A DNA stretch of 64,000 nt, taken from positions 1 through 64,000 of the forward strand of contig NWBJ01000120.1 in assembly GCA_002633115.1 (NCBI GenBank). Reading direction: 5' to 3'. Every line of letters starts with the position of its first letter. Position 1 is the stretch's first letter. Below the pieces are notes generated by a model. The model was not told the origin of the DNA. It worked only from the letters and a program-made list of their open reading frames with translations, and made no database searches. Source of the stretch: Muribaculaceae bacterium Zag1. GTDB lineage: Bacteria; Bacteroidota; Bacteroidia; Bacteroidales; Muribaculaceae. Both the position numbers and the translations under genes were made by a program. Below are positions 53,196 through 62,178 of the stretch, in pieces.

Positions 53196-54310
53196 AGATT
53201 AAGGAAGCCCTGCGCAGAGGAATAGGCTGGTTGATGCGTGGTCTTACCAAGATTGATAGGCGCAAATTGCTATTTATGGACTATTACGGGTGCCATTACG
53301 GGGATTCACCTCGCGCTATCAGCGAAAAGATATCGGAATTATCGGCCGACAATAAGATCGTATGGGCATTCACGCTGCCAGAGAGGCATAAGGCAAATGG
53401 CAAGAAAGTCAGAGTGGGGAGCTTGGCATATTATTATCATCTGTATACAAGTCGAGTGATTGTGACTAATTATCGCATGACTGAGGATTTCAAAAAGAGA
53501 AAGGGCCAACTCTATATGCAAACCTGGCATAGCGCCTTGCGCCTTAAGATGATTGAGCGTGATGCTATCAGTAGGCTTACATTTCAATATATTGATATGG
53601 CTATCCATGATTCCCGACAGATTGACTTTTTGCTCTCAGGGTGTGGAATGAGCAAAGATATCTTCAAGAGGGCCTTTTGGTTAGATGACAAGGCAAAAAT
53701 CCAGCCTTTGGGATGTCCACGCACAGATATCCTACTCACCGCAACTGATGACTTTAAGGCTGAAATCAAGCGACACATAGGATTGAATCCTAATCATAAG
53801 ATTGCACTATACGCTCCTACTTTTCGCAACTATGGGTACAACATACTGGATAATTTTCCCTTTGAGGAAGTCAGCAATAGCCTTGGGGAGAATTGGCAAT
53901 TGTTAGTGCGGCTCCATCCTCATGAACAAACGCGAATCATCGATCATCCTGGTTTTGTTGATGTCACCAATTACGATGATGCGACAGAACTAATGGTAAT
54001 CGCCGACTTGCTGATTACGGATTATTCGGCGTTGATATTCGACTTTATGCTGACTCGCCGTCCGCTATTTCTCTTTATACCCGACTTGGATGATTATCTA
54101 AATTACGAGAGAGGAATATATTTCGATATTCCACAACTGCCAGTTATAATTTGTCGAAATGAGAGCGAATTGACTCATCGATTAAGGCATATCGATTCAG
54201 AATGGGCAAGACCAAGCGCTGCGCTTGATAAATTACTCAATGAAATGGATTTTTATAATCTCGGCCATAGCGCTGAAGCAGTGGCCAAATTTCTGATTGA
54301 CCAACTATGA
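53192..54310 (+). CDS. CDP-glycerol:glycerophosphotransferase-family protein (TagB/TagF-like)
   Basis: A 372-residue protein from the ATG at 53192 (MKIKEALRRGIGWLMRGLTK), overlapping the previous stop. It contains the family blocks MQTWHSALRLKMIERD (His of the TW-H motif), LGCPRTDILL, IALYAPTFRNYGYN and LLITDYSALIFDFMLTRRPL FLFIPDLDDY (SS-type SALIFDF). In Gram-positives such enzymes transfer glycerol phosphate from CDP-glycerol for teichoic acid. The CDP-glycerol synthase gene follows immediately, so glycerol phosphate is probably added to this glycan. Confidence 0.88.
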   Translation: MKIKEALRRGIGWLMRGLTKIDRRKLLFMDYYGCHYGDSPRAISEKISELSADNKIVWAFTLPERHKANGKKVRVGSLAYYYHLYTSRVIVTNYRMTEDFKKRKGQLYMQTWHSALRLKMIERDAISRLTFQYIDMAIHDSRQIDFLLSGCGMSKDIFKRAFWLDDKAKIQPLGCPRTDILLTATDDFKAEIKRHIGLNPNHKIALYAPTFRNYGYNILDNFPFEEVSNSLGENWQLLVRLHPHEQTRIIDHPGFVDVTNYDDATELMVIADLLITDYSALIFDFMLTRRPLFLFIPDLDDYLNYERGIYFDIPQLPVIICRNESELTHRLRHIDSEWARPSAALDKLLNEMDFYNLGHSAEAVAKFLIDQL

Positions 54311-54720
54311 TAATCGGTTATACGTCAGGAGTTTTTGACATGCTCCATATTGGGCATTTGAATTTGCTGAGGCTTGCCCGAGAGCAATGCGACTATCTGA
54401 TTGTGGGAGTAAGCACTGACGAACTATGTCTTTCGTACAAGGGGAAACTCCCAGTGATACCATACCCTGAAAGAAAAGCCATAGTAGAGGCATTGAGGTG
54501 CGTAGACCGTGTGATTCCGCAAACCGACAGAAACAAATGCGCAGTATGGCCCGAATTGCATTACCATAAGCTATTTGTGGGTGATGATTGGAGGGGTTCG
54601 CAATTGTTTAGTGAGGCAGAGGCTTGGCTTGCGCCTCGAGGGGCGAAGGTAGTGTATTTGCCTTATACCCACCATGTTTCATCATCAAAATTGCGCGATA
54701 AGATATTGCAAAATGACTGA
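54307..54720 (+). CDS. Glycerol-3-phosphate cytidylyltransferase (TagD-like)
   Basis: A 137-residue nucleotidyltransferase: IIGYTSGVFDMLHIGHLNLL contains the HxGH motif (HIGH), LPVIPYPERKAIVEALRCVD RVI is the central block and HHVSSSKLRDKI corresponds to the RTEGISTT-type loop. It makes CDP-glycerol from CTP and glycerol 3-phosphate. Its gene overlaps the TagB/F gene by four bases and the next gene by eight. The combination implies glycerol phosphate donor synthesis within the operon. An ethanolamine-phosphate or FAD-type cytidylyltransferase is a weaker alternative. Confidence 0.88.
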   Translation: MIIGYTSGVFDMLHIGHLNLLRLAREQCDYLIVGVSTDELCLSYKGKLPVIPYPERKAIVEALRCVDRVIPQTDRNKCAVWPELHYHKLFVGDDWRGSQLFSEAEAWLAPRGAKVVYLPYTHHVSSSKLRDKILQND

Positions 54721-55606
54721 ACCATTTCTCACAATCTTCACTCCCACATACAATCGAGCGCATACGCTTGAGCGACTCTATCGCAGCCTGTGTTGGCAAA
54801 GTTGCCAAGACTTTGAGTGGCTGGTAATAGATGATGGCAGTACCGATGGGACACAGGGCCTTATTGATAAATTTTCACACGAGGGTCTATTGGACATTAG
54901 ATACTTCAGAAAAGAAAATGGAGGGCTCTACACTGGCTATAATTTGGCTTACAGCGAAGCGCAAGGCGAACTGAGTATGTGCGTGGATAGCGATGGTTTT
55001 TTGCCAGTGACTGCAGTCGAAATAGTTAAGCATAGATGGAAGGGACGCCCCGAGGGAAATTACGCTGGGGTATTGGGCTTAGACTTTGATGCTAAGACGT
55101 GGCATCCAATAGGGGGATGGTTTCCTGAGCATCTTAAAGAGTGCTTTCTGCCCGATCTCATTGCCAAGCGCCTCCATACTCATGATTGTAAACAAGCCAT
55201 GCTCACATCACTGATGAAATCAGTGAGCCCTATGCGGGGATTTCCTGGGGAGAAAAATTTCAACCCGGCATACCTTTTGCTCAAAGCCGGTGACAAATAT
55301 CCGATGCTCGTGGTCAACGAAAACCTTTGTTACGTAGACTATCAAGCCAGCGATAGCATGTCGGCGCGGATTATGGAGCAGTATGTAGACAGTCCTCGCA
55401 GTTTTGCCGAATTGAGGCTATTGGAACTGAGTCTCAGACATAGCCATTGGTTGCATCGTCTGCGCCTCACTGTGCACTACGTGGCTGAGAGCCGACTTGC
55501 TAAGGCGGATGATTGGATAGTGCGGCATCCTGTCAAAACTATGGCTATTGCCTGTTGGCCATTAGGGATGCTGCTCTATTGGTATATAAAACAGAGGAAC
55601 AGATGA
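54713..55606 (+). CDS. GT2-family glycosyltransferase
   Basis: A 297-residue GT-A enzyme starting at 54713 (MTEPFLTIFTPTYNRAHTLE): WLVIDDGSTDGTQGLIDKF, YTGYNLAYSEAQGELSMCVD SDGF (DSD). The C-terminal part has a hydrophobic segment (TMAIACWPLGMLLYWYI) that could anchor it to the membrane. It is distinct from the two previous GT2 enzymes and probably has a different acceptor. Confidence 0.9.
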   Translation: MTEPFLTIFTPTYNRAHTLERLYRSLCWQSCQDFEWLVIDDGSTDGTQGLIDKFSHEGLLDIRYFRKENGGLYTGYNLAYSEAQGELSMCVDSDGFLPVTAVEIVKHRWKGRPEGNYAGVLGLDFDAKTWHPIGGWFPEHLKECFLPDLIAKRLHTHDCKQAMLTSLMKSVSPMRGFPGEKNFNPAYLLLKAGDKYPMLVVNENLCYVDYQASDSMSARIMEQYVDSPRSFAELRLLELSLRHSHWLHRLRLTVHYVAESRLAKADDWIVRHPVKTMAIACWPLGMLLYWYIKQRNR

Positions 55607-56718
55607 GAGCGCTGCATGTGATAACCTCGCTGAAATGCGGTGGAGCAGAAAGATTGATGACATCATTGCTGCCAAAGCTAAATACAATGGGGTGTCAGAC
55701 AGATTTGGCAGTGATGGATGGGACGATGACACCCTTTATGGAAGACCTTTTGAAAAGAGGGATAAAAATCCACAGGTTGTCAACTGGCGCCCTGGCTATG
55801 CGTAATCCATTGCTGAGCCTTAAGCTTAGGGGGCTTTTGACAAACTACGACATTGCGCATTCACACAATACCCCTGCCCAAATCATATTGGCATTGGCAT
55901 CAAAAAAGAATACCAAGTTGATTACTACTGAGCACTCGGTCAACAACCGAAGGCGCTCTTTATCGATTCTGAAAACCTTTGATCGGTGGCTGTACTCTCA
56001 TTACGACAAGACGGTAGGCGTAAGCCAAGATGTCGCTGATTCATTGGCCAAATGGATAGGAATGGAGGATAAGATTGAAGTCATTCCCAATGGCGTTGAT
56101 TTGGATATCTTTAATCCTCGGCGGCGAGCCTCAAGAGAGGGAGTGGAGGTGAGAGTGGCAATGGCAGCATCTTTCTGCTATCCCAAGGATCAAGCCACTC
56201 TGATTCGAGCATTGAGCCTGTTGCCAGAGAATTATCATCTTTCATTGGCTGGCGATGGGCCAAATTTAATTGTTTGCAAAGACTTGGCTCAGAAATCAAG
56301 AGTAGACCATAGAATTGACTTCAACGGCAGAATTGAAAACATGCCCGACTTCTTGTCGACTGCTGACATCGCAGTGTTGTCAACCCGCTACGAAGGGATG
56401 CCAATGGCGGCATTAGAGGCAATGGCTATAGGTTTGCCTATGGTTTGCACCGATACTCCGGGCGTGAAGGCTGCGGTTGGCAATGCTGCACTGTTAGTGC
56501 CCATATCAGATGCGCCCTCGATGGCCCAAGCCATAATGCGATTGGGAGAGAATGGAGCGCTGAGGAAAAAGAAAGCGAGTGAAAGCATAGCGCGAGCCAA
56601 GGAATACAGCATCGAGGCTTGCGCCGACAGATATATGAATCTATACCAAGAAATAATTTCATCACCAAAAACTAATACCTTATGGCCAAATACTTATTCG
56701 ATAGAAGCATGGCGTTGA
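55603..56718 (+). CDS. GT4-family glycosyltransferase
   Basis: A 371-residue GT-B enzyme from the ATG at 55603 (MRALHVITSLKCGGAERLMT): retaining-type signatures in ITTEHSVNNRRRSL, IEVIPNGVDLDIFNPRR, and the E-x7-E donor region VLSTRYEGMPMAALEAMAIG LPMV. A four-base overlap with the previous gene sets the start. Its end overlaps the sugar transferase gene by 37 bases. Confidence 0.93.
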   Translation: MRALHVITSLKCGGAERLMTSLLPKLNTMGCQTDLAVMDGTMTPFMEDLLKRGIKIHRLSTGALAMRNPLLSLKLRGLLTNYDIAHSHNTPAQIILALASKKNTKLITTEHSVNNRRRSLSILKTFDRWLYSHYDKTVGVSQDVADSLAKWIGMEDKIEVIPNGVDLDIFNPRRRASREGVEVRVAMAASFCYPKDQATLIRALSLLPENYHLSLAGDGPNLIVCKDLAQKSRVDHRIDFNGRIENMPDFLSTADIAVLSTRYEGMPMAALEAMAIGLPMVCTDTPGVKAAVGNAALLVPISDAPSMAQAIMRLGENGALRKKKASESIARAKEYSIEACADRYMNLYQEIISSPKTNTLWPNTYSIEAWR

Positions 56719-57293
56719 TCGGACTGATTTTCATCTCGCCTGTGATGATATTCATCTACATGCTTGTCAAATTGGAACAACCAGCTTTTCCGGGCCTTTT
56801 CTCCCAAGTAAGAGTAGGCCGAGGCGGGGAACTTTTCAGAATTTACAAATTTCGTACTCTCGATGAGACCCATCACCGATGCCAGTCAGCCGCAACTCCT
56901 CAGGAATTCAGGCCGACGCCCTTGGGCAAGTTCTTGCGGTGGACCAAACTCAACGAATTGCCTCAGCTGTGGAACGTCTTGATAGGGGATATGAGCTTTG
57001 TAGGTCCAAGGCCTGACGTGCCAGGATACGCCGACGCTTTGGAAGGGGCTGACCGCGAATTGCTTAAGTTGCGTCCCGGCTTGACTGGGCCAGCCACGCT
57101 AAAATATCGAGATGAAGAGAGACTGCTCGCAGAGCAGACCGACCCATTGGCCTACAACGACTTGGTAATTTTCCCCGACAAGGTGCGCCTCAATCTGCAT
57201 TATCTTTACAATTACAGTTTCTGGATGGACCTCAAGATTTTGGCTTGCACCATTTCCAATAGCCGCATGCTGTATAATGGCGAAAGAATCTGA
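56682..57293 (+). CDS. Undecaprenyl-phosphate sugar phosphotransferase (PglC/PssY type)
   Basis: A 203-residue monotopic phosphoglycosyl transferase with only the catalytic core: an N-terminal re-entrant hydrophobic segment (ALIGLIFISPVMIFIYMLV), SQVRVGRGGELFRIYKFRTL D and LRWTKLNELPQLWNVLIGDM SFVGPRPD. It would load the first sugar phosphate onto the lipid carrier, so starting the glycan. Position near the end of the operon is unusual but common in Bacteroidetes loci. ABC-exporter systems need such an initiator. Confidence 0.93.
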   Translation: MAKYLFDRSMALIGLIFISPVMIFIYMLVKLEQPAFPGLFSQVRVGRGGELFRIYKFRTLDETHHRCQSAATPQEFRPTPLGKFLRWTKLNELPQLWNVLIGDMSFVGPRPDVPGYADALEGADRELLKLRPGLTGPATLKYRDEERLLAEQTDPLAYNDLVIFPDKVRLNLHYLYNYSFWMDLKILACTISNSRMLYNGERI

Positions 57294-57296
57294 GAG

Positions 57297-57992
57297 ATGA
57301 TCCCCAAGATTATACATTACTGTTGGTTTGGACAGAAACCGATGAATAGAGTGGGGCTTCGCTGCTTGCGCAGTTGGGAACTGCTGTGTCCCGACTATGA
57401 GATTAGGCGTTGGGACGAATCCAACTTTGACCTGGACGCACACCCTTTTCTTAAGTGGTGCCATGAGCAAGGATTGTGGGCCTATCTTAGCGATATTGCT
57501 CGGCTGATGGTGGTACATGATTATGGAGGAATATATTTCGACACAGATGTAGAATTGATCAAACGCCCTGATGCCTATCTGGGGCATGAGGCTTTCTTTG
57601 GTTTTGAAACACCGCAATACGTTGCCACAGGATTAGGATTTGGCGCTGTGCCTCGCCATATAGCAGTTAAGGCAATGCTCGAAGAATATTATTCCTTGAG
57701 GCCAGCTGCTGATGGCAGTTGGCCCACAATCGGGTGCCCGAGACTAAATACCTTGGCGCTGGAGAAGTTAGGAATGGTGCCTAATGGCCAACTGCAACGA
57801 GTGAGCGGAGTCCTGATTTTGCCACAAAGCAGTATGAATCCCTTTGACCCGATTACGGGCCGGTTGAAGATTCAATCCGACACAATTTCGATCCATTGGT
57901 ATTCGATGTCGGCCTTATCTCCCTGGCTAAGGATTAGGAATAGGTTGGGGAGACCTTGGCATAGACTGCTTGCCACATTCAAGAAATGCTGA
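57297..57992 (+). CDS. GT32-like / capsular polysaccharide glycosyltransferase
   Basis: A 231-residue enzyme opening MIPKIIHYCWFGQKPM, typical of the GT32-type Gly_transf_sug proteins. DxD is in HDYGGIYFDTDVELIKRP. Downstream ETPQYVATGLGFGAVPRHIA is also conserved. It starts three bases after the previous stop and overlaps the last GT by seven bases. Sugar donor unknown. Confidence 0.88.
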   Translation: MIPKIIHYCWFGQKPMNRVGLRCLRSWELLCPDYEIRRWDESNFDLDAHPFLKWCHEQGLWAYLSDIARLMVVHDYGGIYFDTDVELIKRPDAYLGHEAFFGFETPQYVATGLGFGAVPRHIAVKAMLEEYYSLRPAADGSWPTIGCPRLNTLALEKLGMVPNGQLQRVSGVLILPQSSMNPFDPITGRLKIQSDTISIHWYSMSALSPWLRIRNRLGRPWHRLLATFKKC

Positions 57993-59134
57993 GGATTCTA
58001 ATTCATATCCATTATATGGAACTTGGAGGCGCTGAGACCAGCCTACTCGGATTGCTTGAGGCGCTTGAGGGTGAGAATATCTCTGTAGATTTATGGGTAA
58101 GCGATCCTCGGGGACCGCTTATGGCATATTTGCCTGATTGGGTGAATGTGATTGAGAGTCCAAAGCCCTATCAGGTATTGGAGAGACCAATCCTGACAGC
58201 GATTAAGCGAGGAGGTGGGAAGGTGGCAATAGCTCGGCTTATGGCGAAGATTGAGTTTTGGAGGTATTCAAGACACAATAAGTGCCGCGACGGAAGCGGC
58301 ATTTTCCCTTTTGTAGATAAATGGGCACCGAGGGTTTTGCCAGACAGGTATAGCCTGGGGACTTATGATATAGCAATTTCTTATTGCGGTTTCCCGAGGA
58401 TGGTGCTTGACAAAGTAGATGCCAAATTGAAATGCGCTTGGATTCATACCGACTATTCTGCCATAGATGTTTGCAAAGAATTAGAGAGGAGAGTTTGGGA
58501 ACGTTATGATACAATAGTATGTGTGAGCGCGTTGGCTCGTGAGAATTTCTTGAAGGTATTTCCTCAACTGGAAGACAAAACAGTAGTGATAGAAAATTGG
58601 CTCCCGCTCAGATATATCAGTACCTTGTCGGCTTGTCAAATAGGAGAGGTCGTAGATGTGGCCAATGGCAGAATCAAATTCTTGACCATTGGTCGCTATT
58701 GCGCCGCAAAGAGATTGGAAGTCATCCCAGAAATTTGCCATCGGCTTATAGAGATGGGCATAGATTTGGAGTGGTGGATTATAGGGTATGGGGCATCTGA
58801 CCAATATATCCGTGATTCCATAGAGGCTAATGGCATGGAAGCGAGAGTAAAACTATTGGGCAAGAAAGAGAATCCTTATCCCTATATCAAGGCTTGCGAT
58901 TGGTATGTACAACCGTCTCTATATGAAGGCCGATCAGTGACTGTGCAAGAGGCGCAAGCTCTTGGGTGTCCAGTCATAATCACAGATTTCCCTACTGCTA
59001 AGTCGCAACTCAGCGATGGCCACGAGGGTTGGATTGTGCCTATGGCACCAAGGCAATGCGTTGAGGCGATTGCCCAGATACTTGCACAATATAGAAGTCA
59101 TAAGGCAATGAGTAACGATTCTCGCCAATGCTAA
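57986..59134 (+). CDS. GT4-family glycosyltransferase
   Basis: A 382-residue GT-B enzyme: RILIHIHYMELGGAETSLLG LLEAL, ILTAIKRGGGK, RIKFLTIGRYCAAKRLEVIP EI, and the donor-side E-x7-E region CDWYVQPSLYEGRSVTVQEA QALG. It closes the operon; a 187-bp gap follows. Codon and base composition in this operon look AT-richer than the flanking housekeeping genes, which may reflect horizontal acquisition (by eye only). Confidence 0.92.
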   Translation: MLRILIHIHYMELGGAETSLLGLLEALEGENISVDLWVSDPRGPLMAYLPDWVNVIESPKPYQVLERPILTAIKRGGGKVAIARLMAKIEFWRYSRHNKCRDGSGIFPFVDKWAPRVLPDRYSLGTYDIAISYCGFPRMVLDKVDAKLKCAWIHTDYSAIDVCKELERRVWERYDTIVCVSALARENFLKVFPQLEDKTVVIENWLPLRYISTLSACQIGEVVDVANGRIKFLTIGRYCAAKRLEVIPEICHRLIEMGIDLEWWIIGYGASDQYIRDSIEANGMEARVKLLGKKENPYPYIKACDWYVQPSLYEGRSVTVQEAQALGCPVIITDFPTAKSQLSDGHEGWIVPMAPRQCVEAIAQILAQYRSHKAMSNDSRQC

Positions 59135-59262
59135 CCTTGACCTGTTGCTGTCGGACAAGATGAGAAATTCCAATGCTATTGCAGTGCTTATGGAGTGGAA
59201 AAACGGTGGTCTCATAAGGGAAAAACTTTATGCAAAGTTACGAAATATTGAGTAAATTTCCG

Positions 59263-59270
59263 TAACTTTG
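59263..59270 (+). promoter_or_regulatory. Possible -7 element of the DUF4236 promoter
   Basis: TAACTTTG fits TAnnTTTG, 51 bases before the ATG at 59321. A -33 TTTG at the right distance is not seen. Confidence 0.4.
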
Positions 59271-59320
59271 CGTATTAACAAATCCTATCAATCGTAATTA
59301 TCAACAAAGTAATCAATATT

Positions 59321-59650
59321 ATGGGCATCAGCTACAGAAAAAGAGTGAAACTCATGCCAGGGGTAACTCTCAACTTCAGCAAAAGCGGCATGAGCACCAC
59401 TATAGGCGGAAAAGGGGCCAGTGTCAACATTGGCAAGAAAGGCACCTATCTCAATACAGGCATACCGGGCACTGGCATTTACAGTCGCCAAAAAATCGGA
59501 GGCACCTCTTCCTCATCCTCGCGCCGCTCTTCTTACTCATCCAGTTCAAACCAATACTCGGGCCAATCGACCTCATCCGGCTCGGGTGCAAGTTGGCTTT
59601 GGATCCTGGCTGTTTTAGCCATAGGCATTCTGATTGGCTCAATGCTATAG
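59321..59650 (+). CDS. DUF4236-domain protein
   Basis: A 109-residue protein beginning GISYRKRVKLMPGVTLNFSK SGMSTTIGGKGASVNIGKKG TYLNTGIPGTGIYSRQKI, which is the complete DUF4236 motif of repeated glycine-rich short strands. A Ser-rich linker (SSSSRRSSYSSSSNQ) leads to a C-terminal membrane helix (WLWILAVLAIGILIGSML). Family function is unknown. It sits between the polysaccharide operon and the S9 peptidase gene. Confidence 0.9.
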   Translation: MGISYRKRVKLMPGVTLNFSKSGMSTTIGGKGASVNIGKKGTYLNTGIPGTGIYSRQKIGGTSSSSSRRSSYSSSSNQYSGQSTSSGSGASWLWILAVLAIGILIGSML

Positions 59651-59659
59651 ACCATAAAA

Positions 59660-62137
59660 ATGATTAAAATAAAAAGGAATCACATGGAAAACATTTGTCT
59701 CAAGCCCATCTTGGTGCTTGGCGCTTTGGCCGGAATAACAGCTACTAATCTTTTGGCCGAGGACATCTCGATACAGAGATTCCGTCATTATTCTGCCAAA
59801 TATCCGACACCAGTGGCTATAGGAGATACTTCGTGCCTAAAGGCCAAAGCTCTCGAGTGTCAATTTCCGCCTCTGACATCATCCACACCTGTGACAGAAA
59901 TTGATGTAGTGGCTCCCGGCAGTGACCAAGAAGTCGAAATCCACGCTCTTGGATTTGAGTTTGAGAATCGAGATTTCTGCAAAGCGCAAATTAGCATCGA
60001 GGGCCTGAGCGAATATGAGGCCACTGTAGATGGCAAACCAATTTCTTCGGGCTCGCAATCCTTCACTCCGGCTACGCACCGAGGCCTGATAAAATATGTG
60101 AGCCGTCCGGGACGTACAGATTCACTCAAAGTGACCATTAAGGCCGAAGGTGATGGACGCATCAGGGAGGTGACTGATGGCACACGTATGTTTACCCTTA
60201 GCGATGTGTTATACGGTACTCGCATAAATGGCGCACAGATTTCGCCCGATGGCGCTTATGTGATGGCGAGCTATTCAGATACTGACGATGAGGGCACAAC
60301 CCGGCATTGGCAACGCATATATGATGCCAATACTGGAGCCTTGGTCAAGACCCTATATGAATATGCTGCTTGGATGCCAACTGGCCATCAGTATTATAGC
60401 ATCCGTAAAAATTATGAGCATAAGCGCCATATCGTAACCAGCGATCCTGTCACAGGTACTGAGAAAATCTTCGCTCATCATATTCCTGATGGCAATTTTG
60501 CTATTTCGCCAAAGCAAGACTATCTGCTCTACCTGCTTACTCGCGAGGGAGACAAGGAGGATTCTCAGGTTTATCAAGTGCTCGAACCTGACGACCGACA
60601 ACCCGGCTGGCGCGATCGCTCTTATCCTGCCCTGTATCGGCTTGACCAGCCATCAGCGCTTCTGCCCTTGACTACTGGGTCGGAGCAATGCAACATATCT
60701 GACATCTCTGCTGATGGCAGCCAGATTCTGTTGTTGACCCAAAGGAATCGCATGGGCCAGAGACCTACGCTGGTGTACTCATTGTTGCTATTGGACATCA
60801 ATACCATGCGGGCTGATACTCTGGTGCGAGACGATGGGTTCATCTCTCTTGCCAAGTTTTCGCCTGATGGCAAGCAGGCAGTAGTGATGGGTACTCCTGA
60901 GGCTTTTGGCCGAACTGGTTGTTCGCTCCCTCAGGAGACCACCCCAAGTATGATTCAGACCGAACTCTACTTGCTCGACTTGACCACTCACAATGTAAAG
61001 TGGATTACCCAGGAGATGGATCAGAATCCTGATCAGGTGGCTTGGAGCCAGGCTGATGGCAAAATCTATGCCATGGCTGAAAAGCGCGACATGTACGCTT
61101 TGTACCAAATCGACCCCAAATCGGGCAAGATAACCGAGATCTCGACCCCGGAAAATCTGGTAAAGGGCTTTGACCTGGCCAAGACACAGCCAACCATGGC
61201 ATGGTGGGGCCAGAGCGATAGCAATCCCGACCGCCTCTATGTCACCGACCGCAAGGGCAAGCACATAGTGCTTGATGAGCCATCTGCTACCCGATTGGCA
61301 GATACCCGCTTGGGGATGATGCAAGATTGGAATTTCGTAAACGCTAAAGGCGACACAATCTATGGCCGCTATTATGTGCCAGATGATTTCGACCCATCGA
61401 AGAAATATCCAGTGATAGTTGACTATTACGGAGGTTGTAGTCCCTCCTCAAGAAATTTTGAGAGCCGCTATCCATGCCATGTATATGCTCAGCAAGGTTA
61501 TGTGATGTATGTGGTGCAACCAAGCGGAGCCACAGGCTTTGGCCAAGAATTCTCATCGCGCCATGTCAACACAGCCGGACAAGGTCCAGCCGAAGACATC
61601 ATAGAGGGCACCAAGAGATTCTGCCGCGAGCATGAATTTGCCGATTCTACTCGCATCGGTTGTATTGGCGCAAGCTATGGAGGATTTATGACGCAGTATC
61701 TTCAGACAGTAACGGATATCTTCGCCGCGGCCATTTCTCATGCCGGCATTAGCGATCACACCAGCTATTGGGGCGAGGGATACTGGGGGTATTCTTACAG
61801 CGAAGTCTCGATGGCCAATAGCTATCCTTGGACTCGCAAAGACCTGTTTGTAGAACAGAGTCCGCTTTTCCGCGCCGACAAGATAAACACTCCTATACTG
61901 TTCCTGCACGGCGACGCTGACCACAATGTGCCAGTAGGCGAGAGCATCCAGATGTTCACTGCCTTGAAACTGCTGGGAGTGCCAACTGCTTTGGTATTGG
62001 TCAAGGATCAAGACCACCATATCCTCGATATCGAAAAGCGCAAGAAATGGCAAGACACAATATTTGCCTGGTTTGCCAAATATCTCAAGGACGAGCCCGA
62101 ATGGTGGAATGAGATGTACCCAGACAAAGGACTCTGA
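59660..62137 (+). CDS. S9-family prolyl oligopeptidase-like peptidase (DPP4 type), secreted
   Basis: An 825-residue protein; either the ATG at 59660 or the one at 59684 (MENICLKPILVLGALAGITA) gives an N-terminal signal. The beta-propeller covers roughly residues 170-560, and the C-terminal alpha/beta hydrolase has Ser in GCIGASYGGFMTQ (Ser672), Asp in LHGDADHNVPV and His in KDQDHHILDIE. It releases dipeptides after proline in the periplasm and would serve peptide uptake. SIRKNYEHKRHIV and EHKR-type blocks are in the propeller. No operon partner apparent apart from the 10-base gap after DUF4236. Confidence 0.93.
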   Translation: MIKIKRNHMENICLKPILVLGALAGITATNLLAEDISIQRFRHYSAKYPTPVAIGDTSCLKAKALECQFPPLTSSTPVTEIDVVAPGSDQEVEIHALGFEFENRDFCKAQISIEGLSEYEATVDGKPISSGSQSFTPATHRGLIKYVSRPGRTDSLKVTIKAEGDGRIREVTDGTRMFTLSDVLYGTRINGAQISPDGAYVMASYSDTDDEGTTRHWQRIYDANTGALVKTLYEYAAWMPTGHQYYSIRKNYEHKRHIVTSDPVTGTEKIFAHHIPDGNFAISPKQDYLLYLLTREGDKEDSQVYQVLEPDDRQPGWRDRSYPALYRLDQPSALLPLTTGSEQCNISDISADGSQILLLTQRNRMGQRPTLVYSLLLLDINTMRADTLVRDDGFISLAKFSPDGKQAVVMGTPEAFGRTGCSLPQETTPSMIQTELYLLDLTTHNVKWITQEMDQNPDQVAWSQADGKIYAMAEKRDMYALYQIDPKSGKITEISTPENLVKGFDLAKTQPTMAWWGQSDSNPDRLYVTDRKGKHIVLDEPSATRLADTRLGMMQDWNFVNAKGDTIYGRYYVPDDFDPSKKYPVIVDYYGGCSPSSRNFESRYPCHVYAQQGYVMYVVQPSGATGFGQEFSSRHVNTAGQGPAEDIIEGTKRFCREHEFADSTRIGCIGASYGGFMTQYLQTVTDIFAAAISHAGISDHTSYWGEGYWGYSYSEVSMANSYPWTRKDLFVEQSPLFRADKINTPILFLHGDADHNVPVGESIQMFTALKLLGVPTALVLVKDQDHHILDIEKRKKWQDTIFAWFAKYLKDEPEWWNEMYPDKGL

Positions 62138-62178
62138 CAGGGATAAAGTATAAGTGATAAACTATAAGTGATTAGGTG

